Positions 5,071 through 10,309 of a DNA stretch of 10,309 bases are shown here, one piece after another (within the stretch, counting starts at the first letter, position 1; the number at the start of each line of letters is the position of its first letter). This DNA is from an uncultured Synergistaceae bacterium (GTDB lineage Bacteria; Synergistota; Synergistia; Synergistales; Aminobacteriaceae), in assembly GCA_937870605.1 (NCBI GenBank), contig CALMZW010000155.1:1-10309 (forward strand), in the 5' to 3' direction. The translations under genes and the position numbers were made by a program. Under the pieces are notes generated by a model. The model was not told the origin of the DNA. It did no database searches and saw nothing but the letters and a program-made list of their open reading frames with translations.

Positions 5071-6768
5071 TCATTCGGCGGCGATCGCGGGCTTTCGCGA
5101 CAGTCGAGTCAGCTCCCACACCTTCCGGTAATCCACGTCGCCCGTTTTGACCGTCAGGTCCGCGTCGTCCCATCCGGTCGCGTTCAGCGTGACCGAGCGC
5201 ACCTCCTGAAGCGCCCCGAGCGAGCGGAGAAGTCCGGAGAGCGCCCCGGAGTCCGGCAGGTCTTCAGCATCCAGCGCCTCGAAAAGGTCCTTGAGCGCCT
5301 CGGGAGACGCCGCCGACAAAAACGGGATGAACAGATCGCAGACCCGCTCAACGTCCAGAGCGACGCGCAGAAGGGACCGTTTCCCCTTCGTGTCCGACCC
5401 CTCCGGCTCGGGCGTCGCGACCTCATCGAGAGCCTCCGGCGCGAGGCTGCCCATCAGCAACGTCCCGTCCTTCACGCCGAAAACCATCGGCGCAACCGGC
5501 TCCTCGTCCTTCTCCGCGTTCACCGTGCAGAAGAGGTCCCATCCGGGGCGAGCGGAAAATTTGAAGAGGTCGTCCAGTGAGCTTTCCACAAACGCCCGGA
5601 TATGGGGCGAAAGCGCCCGCATCGATTCGGCCGCCCCGGACAGGAAGGCGTAGCCGCCCGGCATGGGCGCGCCTCGAAGCGTCGACCGACCGCCCAGCAC
5701 GACGCCGAACGAGCGAAGGACCGCCGCCAGATCCGACGGGTCGAGCCCCTGCTCCTTCAGGAGCAGCCGCGTTTCCTCCCGATCCGAATCGCTGACGAAC
5801 GCCGCCAGGTCCAGAATGTTCTCCGGGGACAGCGCCAGGCTCGCGAGCCCCGAAAACCAGGGAGCGCCGCCGGATTTCGGCCCCGGATCGGCGGGGGACA
5901 GGGCAGGAGCGGGAAGAACCGCGCTCCCCACAAGCGCCTCGAAGACGTTGTGACGCAGGGCCGCCACGATCTCCCCTTCGGAGAGGCCGAACGACAGCTC
6001 CGCGAACACGGGGGTCAGGGCCTCGACCGACAGACCGTCGAGAATGTCCCGAATCAAGCGTCCGTCGGCGTCGTCGTTCAACTGCACAAAACTTCCGTGC
6101 CGCGTGTCGCGCCGAACCACCTTCAACCGCGTTCTCTTGCCCGACAGGGCGGCGCGCGCCCGTTCGACATGCTCGCCGTCAGATCCGATCAGAAGCACCG
6201 GTTCGTTCCCGTCCATACCCAGCGAGACATGAACCGTCACTTCCTCCTTCGCGTCGGAAAACCCGAAACCGATATCCAGCTCGTAGGTTTTCTCCCCATC
6301 ATCGGGCTCGGACGGATCGATAATGACGCACGTCTCCCTCAGGGGTTCCGGGACGTTCAGAAGATCGAAGAAAACTCTGGAGAGGCTCTCACTCGCGTCT
6401 TTGCTTCGCAGCGCCGCAGCCACCGCGTCGTCCAGGCCCAGAAGGGCCTTTCGGGCCGAGGGAACCAAACGGACCGCGCCCTGAAATGTGTCCTCGTCAT
6501 CGAGCAAAAGGCCCCGAACCAGCGAGACGGACTCCGCGGGAAACACCCCCAGCCATTGAAGGAGAGGCGCCCGTTCGCGCCGGACATCCAGCAGCGCGTC
6601 CAGCAAAAAGGACTTCCCAAGTCGGGCCATCGTCCCCGAAAGGTTCTCCGCGTGGACGACCATGTGGGGATTCTCCCATTCGGGAAGCGCGTCCAGGGTC
6701 GCCGCCGATACGGGAAGAGCGGACAGCAGTACGGCCAGGCAAAGGGCCGCGACAACCGATTTTTTCAT
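5071..6768 (-). CDS. Large exported protein of unknown function
   Basis: This 565-residue protein begins with a clear signal peptide: MKKS, a hydrophobic stretch (VVAALCLAVLLSALP), and cleavage probable after VSA at residue 22. The mature part has no transmembrane segment by eye, few Cys, and alternates helices with beta-rich stretches (for example KTYELDIGFGFS and EVTVHVSLGMDG). The general style recalls DUF3352-like exported proteins, but I cannot assign a family. The start is the ATG at 6766-6768, only 7 bp after the stop of the upstream gene. There is no strong Shine-Dalgarno sequence, so translation is likely coupled. An upstream in-frame extension overlaps the previous gene and is rejected. 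It is the last gene of the six-gene operon, and no convincing terminator follows. Confidence 0.8.
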   Translation of the reverse strand: MKKSVVAALCLAVLLSALPVSAATLDALPEWENPHMVVHAENLSGTMARLGKSFLLDALLDVRRERAPLLQWLGVFPAESVSLVRGLLLDDEDTFQGAVRLVPSARKALLGLDDAVAAALRSKDASESLSRVFFDLLNVPEPLRETCVIIDPSEPDDGEKTYELDIGFGFSDAKEEVTVHVSLGMDGNEPVLLIGSDGEHVERARAALSGKRTRLKVVRRDTRHGSFVQLNDDADGRLIRDILDGLSVEALTPVFAELSFGLSEGEIVAALRHNVFEALVGSAVLPAPALSPADPGPKSGGAPWFSGLASLALSPENILDLAAFVSDSDREETRLLLKEQGLDPSDLAAVLRSFGVVLGGRSTLRGAPMPGGYAFLSGAAESMRALSPHIRAFVESSLDDLFKFSARPGWDLFCTVNAEKDEEPVAPMVFGVKDGTLLMGSLAPEALDEVATPEPEGSDTKGKRSLLRVALDVERVCDLFIPFLSAASPEALKDLFEALDAEDLPDSGALSGLLRSLGALQEVRSVTLNATGWDDADLTVKTGDVDYRKVWELTRLSRKPAIAAE

Positions 6769-6775
6769 TCCGATG

Positions 6776-7534
6776 TCATCCCGCCGCGGGAATGGGCACG
6801 GAGATTTCCCTGTCGAAGATTTTGTCCTCGTCGCTCCAGTCCTTGACCGACTTGACGGATTTCTCCAAAATCGAGACATCGTCATCGGAGACCGAGATGA
6901 GGATGAAGTTCTGCGTGTCGGTCGCCTCCTTCAGGACCGTCTCCAAATCGGCAGGCGCGTCGTACAGCACGACGGAAAACCTGAACCAGAAGGAACGGCC
7001 GTGGGCGACAGCGCCTTCGCGCACGTCGTCGATCCGGGTATAGACGAAGCGGAGCGGGTCCGCCCATTCGATCGCACCTCTCAGCCCCGAGAACTCCTTC
7101 CCCTTCTTCATGCCCTCGCCGTACAGCGTGAAGGTGACGTCGGGCCGGTCCCCGCCGGTCGCCAGGATAAAACGCCCGCCGTCCGGACTCCAGATCAGAT
7201 CCTGGTACTCGCTTTCACTGTCAAGAGGTAAGAACTCCGCAAGGGCGCCCTCCGGGCCGAAGAACAGAACCCCGGTCTCCTCCGCCTTCACGGCGTCGGA
7301 CATCTCGCTTCCCACAACGCTCCAGAAGGTGATGCCGTTTTCGATCCCGTCGGGAACCGGATAGACCTCGCACTCCAGCGCCGTCCCGTTCCGAAACACG
7401 CGCCCGTCCTTGACGGAAAAGCCCTCGGGAGCGGGAACGCGCGCTTCGCCGCTACACGCCGTTCCCGACGCGGCGACGGCCAGACACATGATCCCGACCA
7501 GCAACAGCGCCTTTCGTTGTCTCCAGATCCGCAT
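6776..7534 (-). CDS. Exported protein with a single WSPDG propeller-like motif
   Basis: This 252-residue protein begins with a basic region (MRIWRQRK), a hydrophobic core and then AASGTAC with Cys27. The Cys could be lipidated, but Gly at -3 makes this a poor lipobox, so either a lipoprotein or a signal-peptidase-I substrate is possible. The motif WSPDG at 115-119, followed by GRFILATGG, resembles one blade of a TolB/PD40-type beta-propeller, but the protein is too short for a full propeller and further blades are not evident. Function is unknown. The ATG has GGAGG 8 nt upstream, and the site overlaps the stop of the preceding gene (gap 12 bp). The next gene follows after 7 bp. Confidence 0.8.
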   Translation of the reverse strand: MRIWRQRKALLLVGIMCLAVAASGTACSGEARVPAPEGFSVKDGRVFRNGTALECEVYPVPDGIENGITFWSVVGSEMSDAVKAEETGVLFFGPEGALAEFLPLDSESEYQDLIWSPDGGRFILATGGDRPDVTFTLYGEGMKKGKEFSGLRGAIEWADPLRFVYTRIDDVREGAVAHGRSFWFRFSVVLYDAPADLETVLKEATDTQNFILISVSDDDVSILEKSVKSVKDWSDEDKIFDREISVPIPAAG

Positions 7535-7546
7535 CGTCCCGACCTC

Positions 7547-8155
7547 CTACTTCATCTCCGACCGGATGCTCACAAGGACGTAGGACGGCTTGCCTTTCCA
7601 GTCGGATTCCCTGATCACGGCCTCGAAATCGCCCCACAGCTCCTTGGGATCGTCCGCGTTGTAGATCTCCCCGGACAGGTTCCACACACCCTTTTCCGGG
7701 CTCTCCGCGTTCTTGACCCGGGCGTACCACGCCGCCTCGCCGTCGGCGGCCCAGAAGTGGAAGGCCTTTTTCGCCGCGTCGAAGTAATACGGCGGGTCGG
7801 ACTGGTCCACGGACCGATCCGCTGTGACCTTCAGCCCGAAAAATTTCAGGACGGACTCCTCGACCCAGCTTGCCTTGATGCGCACGTCTCCATGCTTCTG
7901 CGATTTCGCATCGTTCCGCTCGATGCGGCTCTTGAAGTTATTGATATAGTTGTGCCAGACGCCGAACCGGACGAGGTCGGGGTAGTTCTCCGGCTTCGCC
8001 ATCTCCTCCGTGCTCGCCTCCATGAAGCCCAGCTCGGTGAAGTTGCTCAGAAAGAGGCTCATCGCCTTGATCTGTTTCTCGCCCGGCGCCGCCAATGCTG
8101 CGGAAGCGCAGAACAACGCAAGGATACAAACCGCAAAAACGCCGTATTTTTTCAT
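7547..8155 (-). CDS. Exported protein of unknown function
   Basis: This 202-residue protein has a clear signal peptide (MKKYGVFAVCILALFCASAA, cleavage after LA at about 22). The mature part is soluble-looking with many aromatic residues (VWHNYINNF, YYFDAAKKAFHFW, EAAWYARV). No known domain was recognised. The start is the ATG at 8153-8155 with GAGGG about 6 nt upstream, located in the 9-bp gap and the end of the preceding gene. Tight spacing on both sides (9 and 12 bp) indicates cotranscription and perhaps a shared extracytoplasmic role. Confidence 0.82.
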   Translation of the reverse strand: MKKYGVFAVCILALFCASAALAAPGEKQIKAMSLFLSNFTELGFMEASTEEMAKPENYPDLVRFGVWHNYINNFKSRIERNDAKSQKHGDVRIKASWVEESVLKFFGLKVTADRSVDQSDPPYYFDAAKKAFHFWAADGEAAWYARVKNAESPEKGVWNLSGEIYNADDPKELWGDFEAVIRESDWKGKPSYVLVSIRSEMK

Positions 8156-8164
8156 CGCCGTCCC

Positions 8165-8719
8165 TCAGTCCTTGACCTTCAGCGAGGCGTCCATGCGCTT
8201 TTGAATCTCCGAGAAGCGCTCCGCCTCTTCCCTTGGGTAGCACAACTCGTACGTCACCATCGTCTTCTTGCCCACCAGACAATACCGATGGACGATCGAC
8301 GCTCCGCCCGTGCGATCGGTCACGTACTCCAGCGCGTAAAAGTCCGCCCCGCTCCGCGCCGTGCCGGGCAGGGGCTCGACGCCGTTCACGTACCCGAACT
8401 TGTCTTCCTTCATGTCCGTTGCTTGCTTCAGCAGGGACTTTCCGTCCGCGCCCTTCGGCCTCTTTCCGCCGCTCACGATGACGTGATGCTTCCCGTCGCC
8501 GTCCTCACCGGCGGTCTGCGCCTCGAAATTGCTCATGCCGTCCTCGTCGACATACGCGTCGCTCCCGGCAAAGAAGTCCGGATACTCGACGGAGAACCCG
8601 AACTTTTTGTCCACATACTTCTTGTACGAGACCGTTTCCCCGGCCTCCCCCGCCGCGCAGCACGCCGCGAATGCCGACAGAACCGCGAGCGCCGTCCACA
8701 GAACCCGGAATTTCCTCAT
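8165..8719 (-). CDS. Exported PsbP-like small protein
   Basis: This 184-residue protein has a signal peptide (MRKFRVLWTALAVLSAFAAC) with adjacent Cys20 and Cys21. The lipobox fit is poor (Phe at -3), so cleavage by signal peptidase I near CCAAG is equally likely. The mature N-terminus, YKKYVDKKFGFSVEYPDFFA at 32-51, has the '(Y/F)GFSVxYP' pattern found at the start of many bacterial PsbP-like (Mog1/PsbP fold) extracytoplasmic proteins. Their function is mostly unknown; they have no link here to photosynthesis. The start is the ATG at 8717-8719 with AAGGGG 8 nt upstream. A TTG 36 nt further upstream lacks a good site. The gap to the preceding gene is 48 bp. Confidence 0.75.
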   Translation of the reverse strand: MRKFRVLWTALAVLSAFAACCAAGEAGETVSYKKYVDKKFGFSVEYPDFFAGSDAYVDEDGMSNFEAQTAGEDGDGKHHVIVSGGKRPKGADGKSLLKQATDMKEDKFGYVNGVEPLPGTARSGADFYALEYVTDRTGGASIVHRYCLVGKKTMVTYELCYPREEAERFSEIQKRMDASLKVKD

Positions 8720-8767
8720 ATCGTCGTCCCCTTTCTCATGTCTGTTTACGTCCAAGCGGAGCAGCCT

Positions 8768-9277
8768 TTAGGGATTGATATTCAGGCGCCACCATCCGTC
8801 GCTCCCCGTTCCCCCACGGACGAAATGCGCCGTGAAAGGCTTGTCGAGCGTCACCTTCGCGCCCTGATAATACGAAAACTTCTGTTTGGTGATATCCCAG
8901 TTGACCCCTCCGGAAGTGCCGGTCGGGGAGAATCGTCGTCCGTTGCGCTGGACGTAGTAATAGATATTCTTGCCCGGCACGTGGCTCAATTTGAACGAAC
9001 GCTCCTTATGCGCGTCAACGCCCCACCAGCCCCTGCACCGCCACTTTTTTGCGTTCCCGTCGAAGTACAGAAGCGACACGAACACCCGGTCACCCGTCCT
9101 GTTATTGAGCGTCACCGGAAAGGTCTCCATTGGCGTCTTCTTCGACGGAGTCGAGGGCGTGTCTTCGTCGACATCAACCTCGACCTTGACCTTGACCGCC
9201 TCCGCCGGATGAAACATCCCGAAAGCGCACACTCCAAGCGCAAACGCAAGCACAAAAGCTCCAAGAATTCTCTTCAC
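8768..9277 (-). CDS. Exported DUF1036-like protein
   Basis: This 169-residue protein has a signal peptide (MKRILGAFVLAFALGVCAFG, cleavage probable after AEA at 27). An acidic, Pro/Thr/Ser-rich linker spans 28-50. From about residue 54 a compact domain begins, VTLNNRTGDRVFVSLLYFDG, followed by WRCRGWWGVDAHKERSF and YYYVQRNGRRF. This order (asparagine/threonine-rich first strand, 'GWW' after a basic stretch, aromatic strand) fits the DUF1036 family of small exported proteins of unknown function. The start is GTG at 9275-9277 with GGAGG 7 nt upstream, overlapping the stop of the preceding gene (gap 12 bp). Confidence 0.78.
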   Translation of the reverse strand: MKRILGAFVLAFALGVCAFGMFHPAEAVKVKVEVDVDEDTPSTPSKKTPMETFPVTLNNRTGDRVFVSLLYFDGNAKKWRCRGWWGVDAHKERSFKLSHVPGKNIYYYVQRNGRRFSPTGTSGGVNWDITKQKFSYYQGAKVTLDKPFTAHFVRGGTGSDGWWRLNINP

Positions 9278-9289
9278 GTTATCGCCTCC

Positions 9290-9532
9290 TCATTCCCGAT
9301 TCACGAACACCGCGTCCATCAGTTCGCGCGCCGTCACCGTCAACACCCCGCCACCCCACGACACCACGTCTCCGTCCGTGACGGCCGAACGAAAAAGAAC
9401 CGCGTCCCGAAGCTGACCGAATCGCGCCGTGTTCAGCTTCCGCGACAGGTCGGCCACGATCACGCTGCCGGTCTCCATCTCCATGAACAGACGCCAGTCA
9501 TTCAGCGGCGTTACCGATTTGATAAAAGACAC
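9290..9532 (-). CDS. DUF2442-like small protein
   Basis: The protein has 80 residues if it starts at the GTG at 9530-9532, where a purine-rich GGGGGGAGG lies just upstream. The spacing to the last AGG is only 3 nt, to the G run about 7 nt. Longer in-frame starts at 9571 or 9607 have no ribosome binding site. The sequence VSFIKSVTPLNDWRLFMEME, then FGQLRDAVLFRSAV and VVSWGGG, follows the DUF2442 pattern ('V..v.P..d..L.v.f..G..', 'L.d..lF..v', 'v.W'). DUF2442 proteins are often paired with DUF4160 in a proposed toxin-antitoxin arrangement, but no such partner is seen. It has no signal peptide, unlike the five genes that follow. It is the first gene of the probable operon. Confidence 0.65.
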   Translation of the reverse strand: MSFIKSVTPLNDWRLFMEMETGSVIVADLSRKLNTARFGQLRDAVLFRSAVTDGDVVSWGGGVLTVTARELMDAVFVNRE

Positions 9533-9605
9533 GCACCTCCCCCCTCTCTTCAAAAAAACGACGTCCTGCATCCGCGTCGAGGATACAGAACGCCGTGTGA
9601 ACGCC

Positions 9606-9627
9606 ATACACCCTTTTGGGGTGGTAT
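9606..9627. other. Bulged hairpin between the LuxR-like gene and the operon
   Basis: ATACACCC (9606-9613) pairs with GGGTGGTAT (9619-9627) with one bulged base around TTTTG. No T run follows on either strand, so it is not a clear terminator. The 129-bp gap (9533-9661) holds no convincing -35/-10 pair by eye. The operon promoter is therefore uncertain, or the operon is read through from the LuxR-like gene. Confidence 0.35.
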
Positions 9628-9661
9628 TGGGGGGGAAACCGGATGGAAGGCCGCGCAGCCC

Positions 9662-10309
9662 TCAGGCGCAAGGCTTTCGCAGTGCGTCCTTCAGATCGCG
9701 CCTCGAACGGACGTCCAGCTTCTGGAAGACCGCTTTCATATAGAACTTCACGGTATTGTCGGACAGGTAGAGCGCCTGCGCGATCTCCCGGTTGCTCGCA
9801 CCCCCGGCGGCCATCCGGGCCACCTCGAACTCCCGCGGGGTCAGATCCGCGGGAACCGCGTCGCCCGCACGGCTTCGCAGCAGCGCCTCCTTGCCCTGCG
9901 CGTAACGCTCCTTCAGGGCGAGCACTTCGCGGCGCGCGCTCTTCCAGGAACGGTTGAGCGCCTGCCCAAGCGTTGCTCCCAGCAGGTCGGCGTTCTCCGC
10001 GAAGGGGAGGATCAGGCCGTCGGGAAGGGCCAGATCCAGAGCTCCGCACAGGGTATCGAGCCCCTCGGCCTCCCGCCCCAGATGCTGCTGGGCGACCGCG
10101 AGGCACATCAGGGTATAGACCTCGGAAAGCAGACTCCGGTACCGCCGGGCCGTGGACAGAAACTCCTCGGAGCGCAACAGCAGATCCCGCCCCCGCCCCG
10201 TCAGCAGCAGCAGACGTCCCTGGATCGTTTGGGCGAACGGAAGCGCGGGAGAGAGAATCCGGCCGCTTCGGAGCTCGTCGTCGCAGAGCCATTCGGGAAC
10301 CCCGTCCGG
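9662..10309 (-). CDS. LuxR/MalT-like transcriptional regulator (3' part)
   Basis: The frame is open to the window edge, so the gene's 5' part is missing; 215 residues are seen. The first 155 or so are helical repeat sequence (LSEVYTLMCLAVAQQHLGRE, then LDLALPDGLILPFAENADLL) typical of the TPR-like region of MalT-type LuxR regulators, where an N-terminal ATPase would precede it. The last 60 residues hold a LuxR HTH: LTPREFEVARMAAGGASNRE, IAQALYLSDNTVKFYMKAVF, QKLDVRSR. The protein should activate transcription on binding an unknown ligand. It lies 129 bp upstream of the six-gene operon on the same strand, so it may regulate or be cotranscribed with it. A TTG at 10175-10177 is an internal codon, not the start. 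Confidence 0.9.
   Translation of the reverse strand, partial: PDGVPEWLCDDELRSGRILSPALPFAQTIQGRLLLLTGRGRDLLLRSEEFLSTARRYRSLLSEVYTLMCLAVAQQHLGREAEGLDTLCGALDLALPDGLILPFAENADLLGATLGQALNRSWKSARREVLALKERYAQGKEALLRSRAGDAVPADLTPREFEVARMAAGGASNREIAQALYLSDNTVKFYMKAVFQKLDVRSRRDLKDALRKPCA

Noticed and set aside
4916..5173. Upstream extension of the HicB-like protein
   Set aside because: It runs through the promoter and palindrome, is not HicB-like, and overlaps the end of the preceding gene.
5602..6846. 414-residue plus-strand frame
   Set aside because: Arg/Gln/Gly-rich shadow antisense to the exported protein gene, with no start signal or domain.
6769..6885. Upstream extension of the 565-residue exported protein
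   Set aside because: It overlaps the upstream gene, is Arg/Ser-rich, and would bury the clear signal peptide starting MKKS.
8720..8755. TTG start adding 12 residues to the PsbP-like protein
   Set aside because: No suitable ribosome binding site, and it would place charged residues before the signal peptide. The ATG at 8719 has AAGGGG at good spacing.
9498..10292. 264-residue minus-strand frame across the LuxR-like gene
   Set aside because: Arg/Gly/Ala-rich shadow. The frame ending at 9662 has the LuxR HTH and helical repeats.

Overview
This is a GC-rich bacterial window with dense, mostly minus-strand coding and short intergenic gaps. The style (exported proteins of unknown function, a MalT-like LuxR regulator, strong GGAGG ribosome binding sites, many remnants of toxin-antitoxin genes) would fit an anaerobe such as a member of Synergistota. 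That placement is an inference from gene style only and is weak. No rRNA, tRNA, CRISPR array or complete insertion sequence was seen.

Left part (1-3313). A plus-strand gene tail ends at 57; it may be the end of an IS3-type transposase. A strong minus-strand terminator (62-116) closes a secreted alpha/beta-hydrolase lipoprotein gene (196-1542). A divergent intergenic region (1543-1812) carries a near-consensus plus-strand promoter (TTGACT, 17 bp, TATAAT) that drives a 481-residue radical SAM/SPASM protein (1813-3258), followed by a plausible terminator (3273-3303).

Middle part (3314-5070). This is a toxin-antitoxin zone that looks AT-richer than its surroundings, at least in 3620-4050. It holds an intact toxin-first RelE-type toxin plus HTH antitoxin pair (3314-3990) with a palindromic candidate operator. 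Upstream lies a second, RelB-like antitoxin gene whose 3' part runs antisense through an 87-bp remnant of a radical SAM/SPASM gene. That remnant is closely similar to the intact gene about 1.2 kb away. Next is an orphan HicB-type antitoxin with its own promoter and a palindrome over the -35 box. Neither the RelB-like nor the HicB-like antitoxin has a visible toxin partner.

Right part (5071-9532). Six minus-strand genes with gaps of 7-48 bp form a probable operon. A DUF2442-like small protein comes first, followed by five signal-peptide proteins: a DUF1036-like protein, a PsbP-like small protein, an unrecognised protein, a protein with one propeller-like WSPDG motif, and a 565-residue unrecognised protein. 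This looks like an envelope or periplasmic gene set of unknown function. Upstream on the same strand is the 3' part of a LuxR/MalT-like regulator (9662 to beyond the window end), a possible local regulator.
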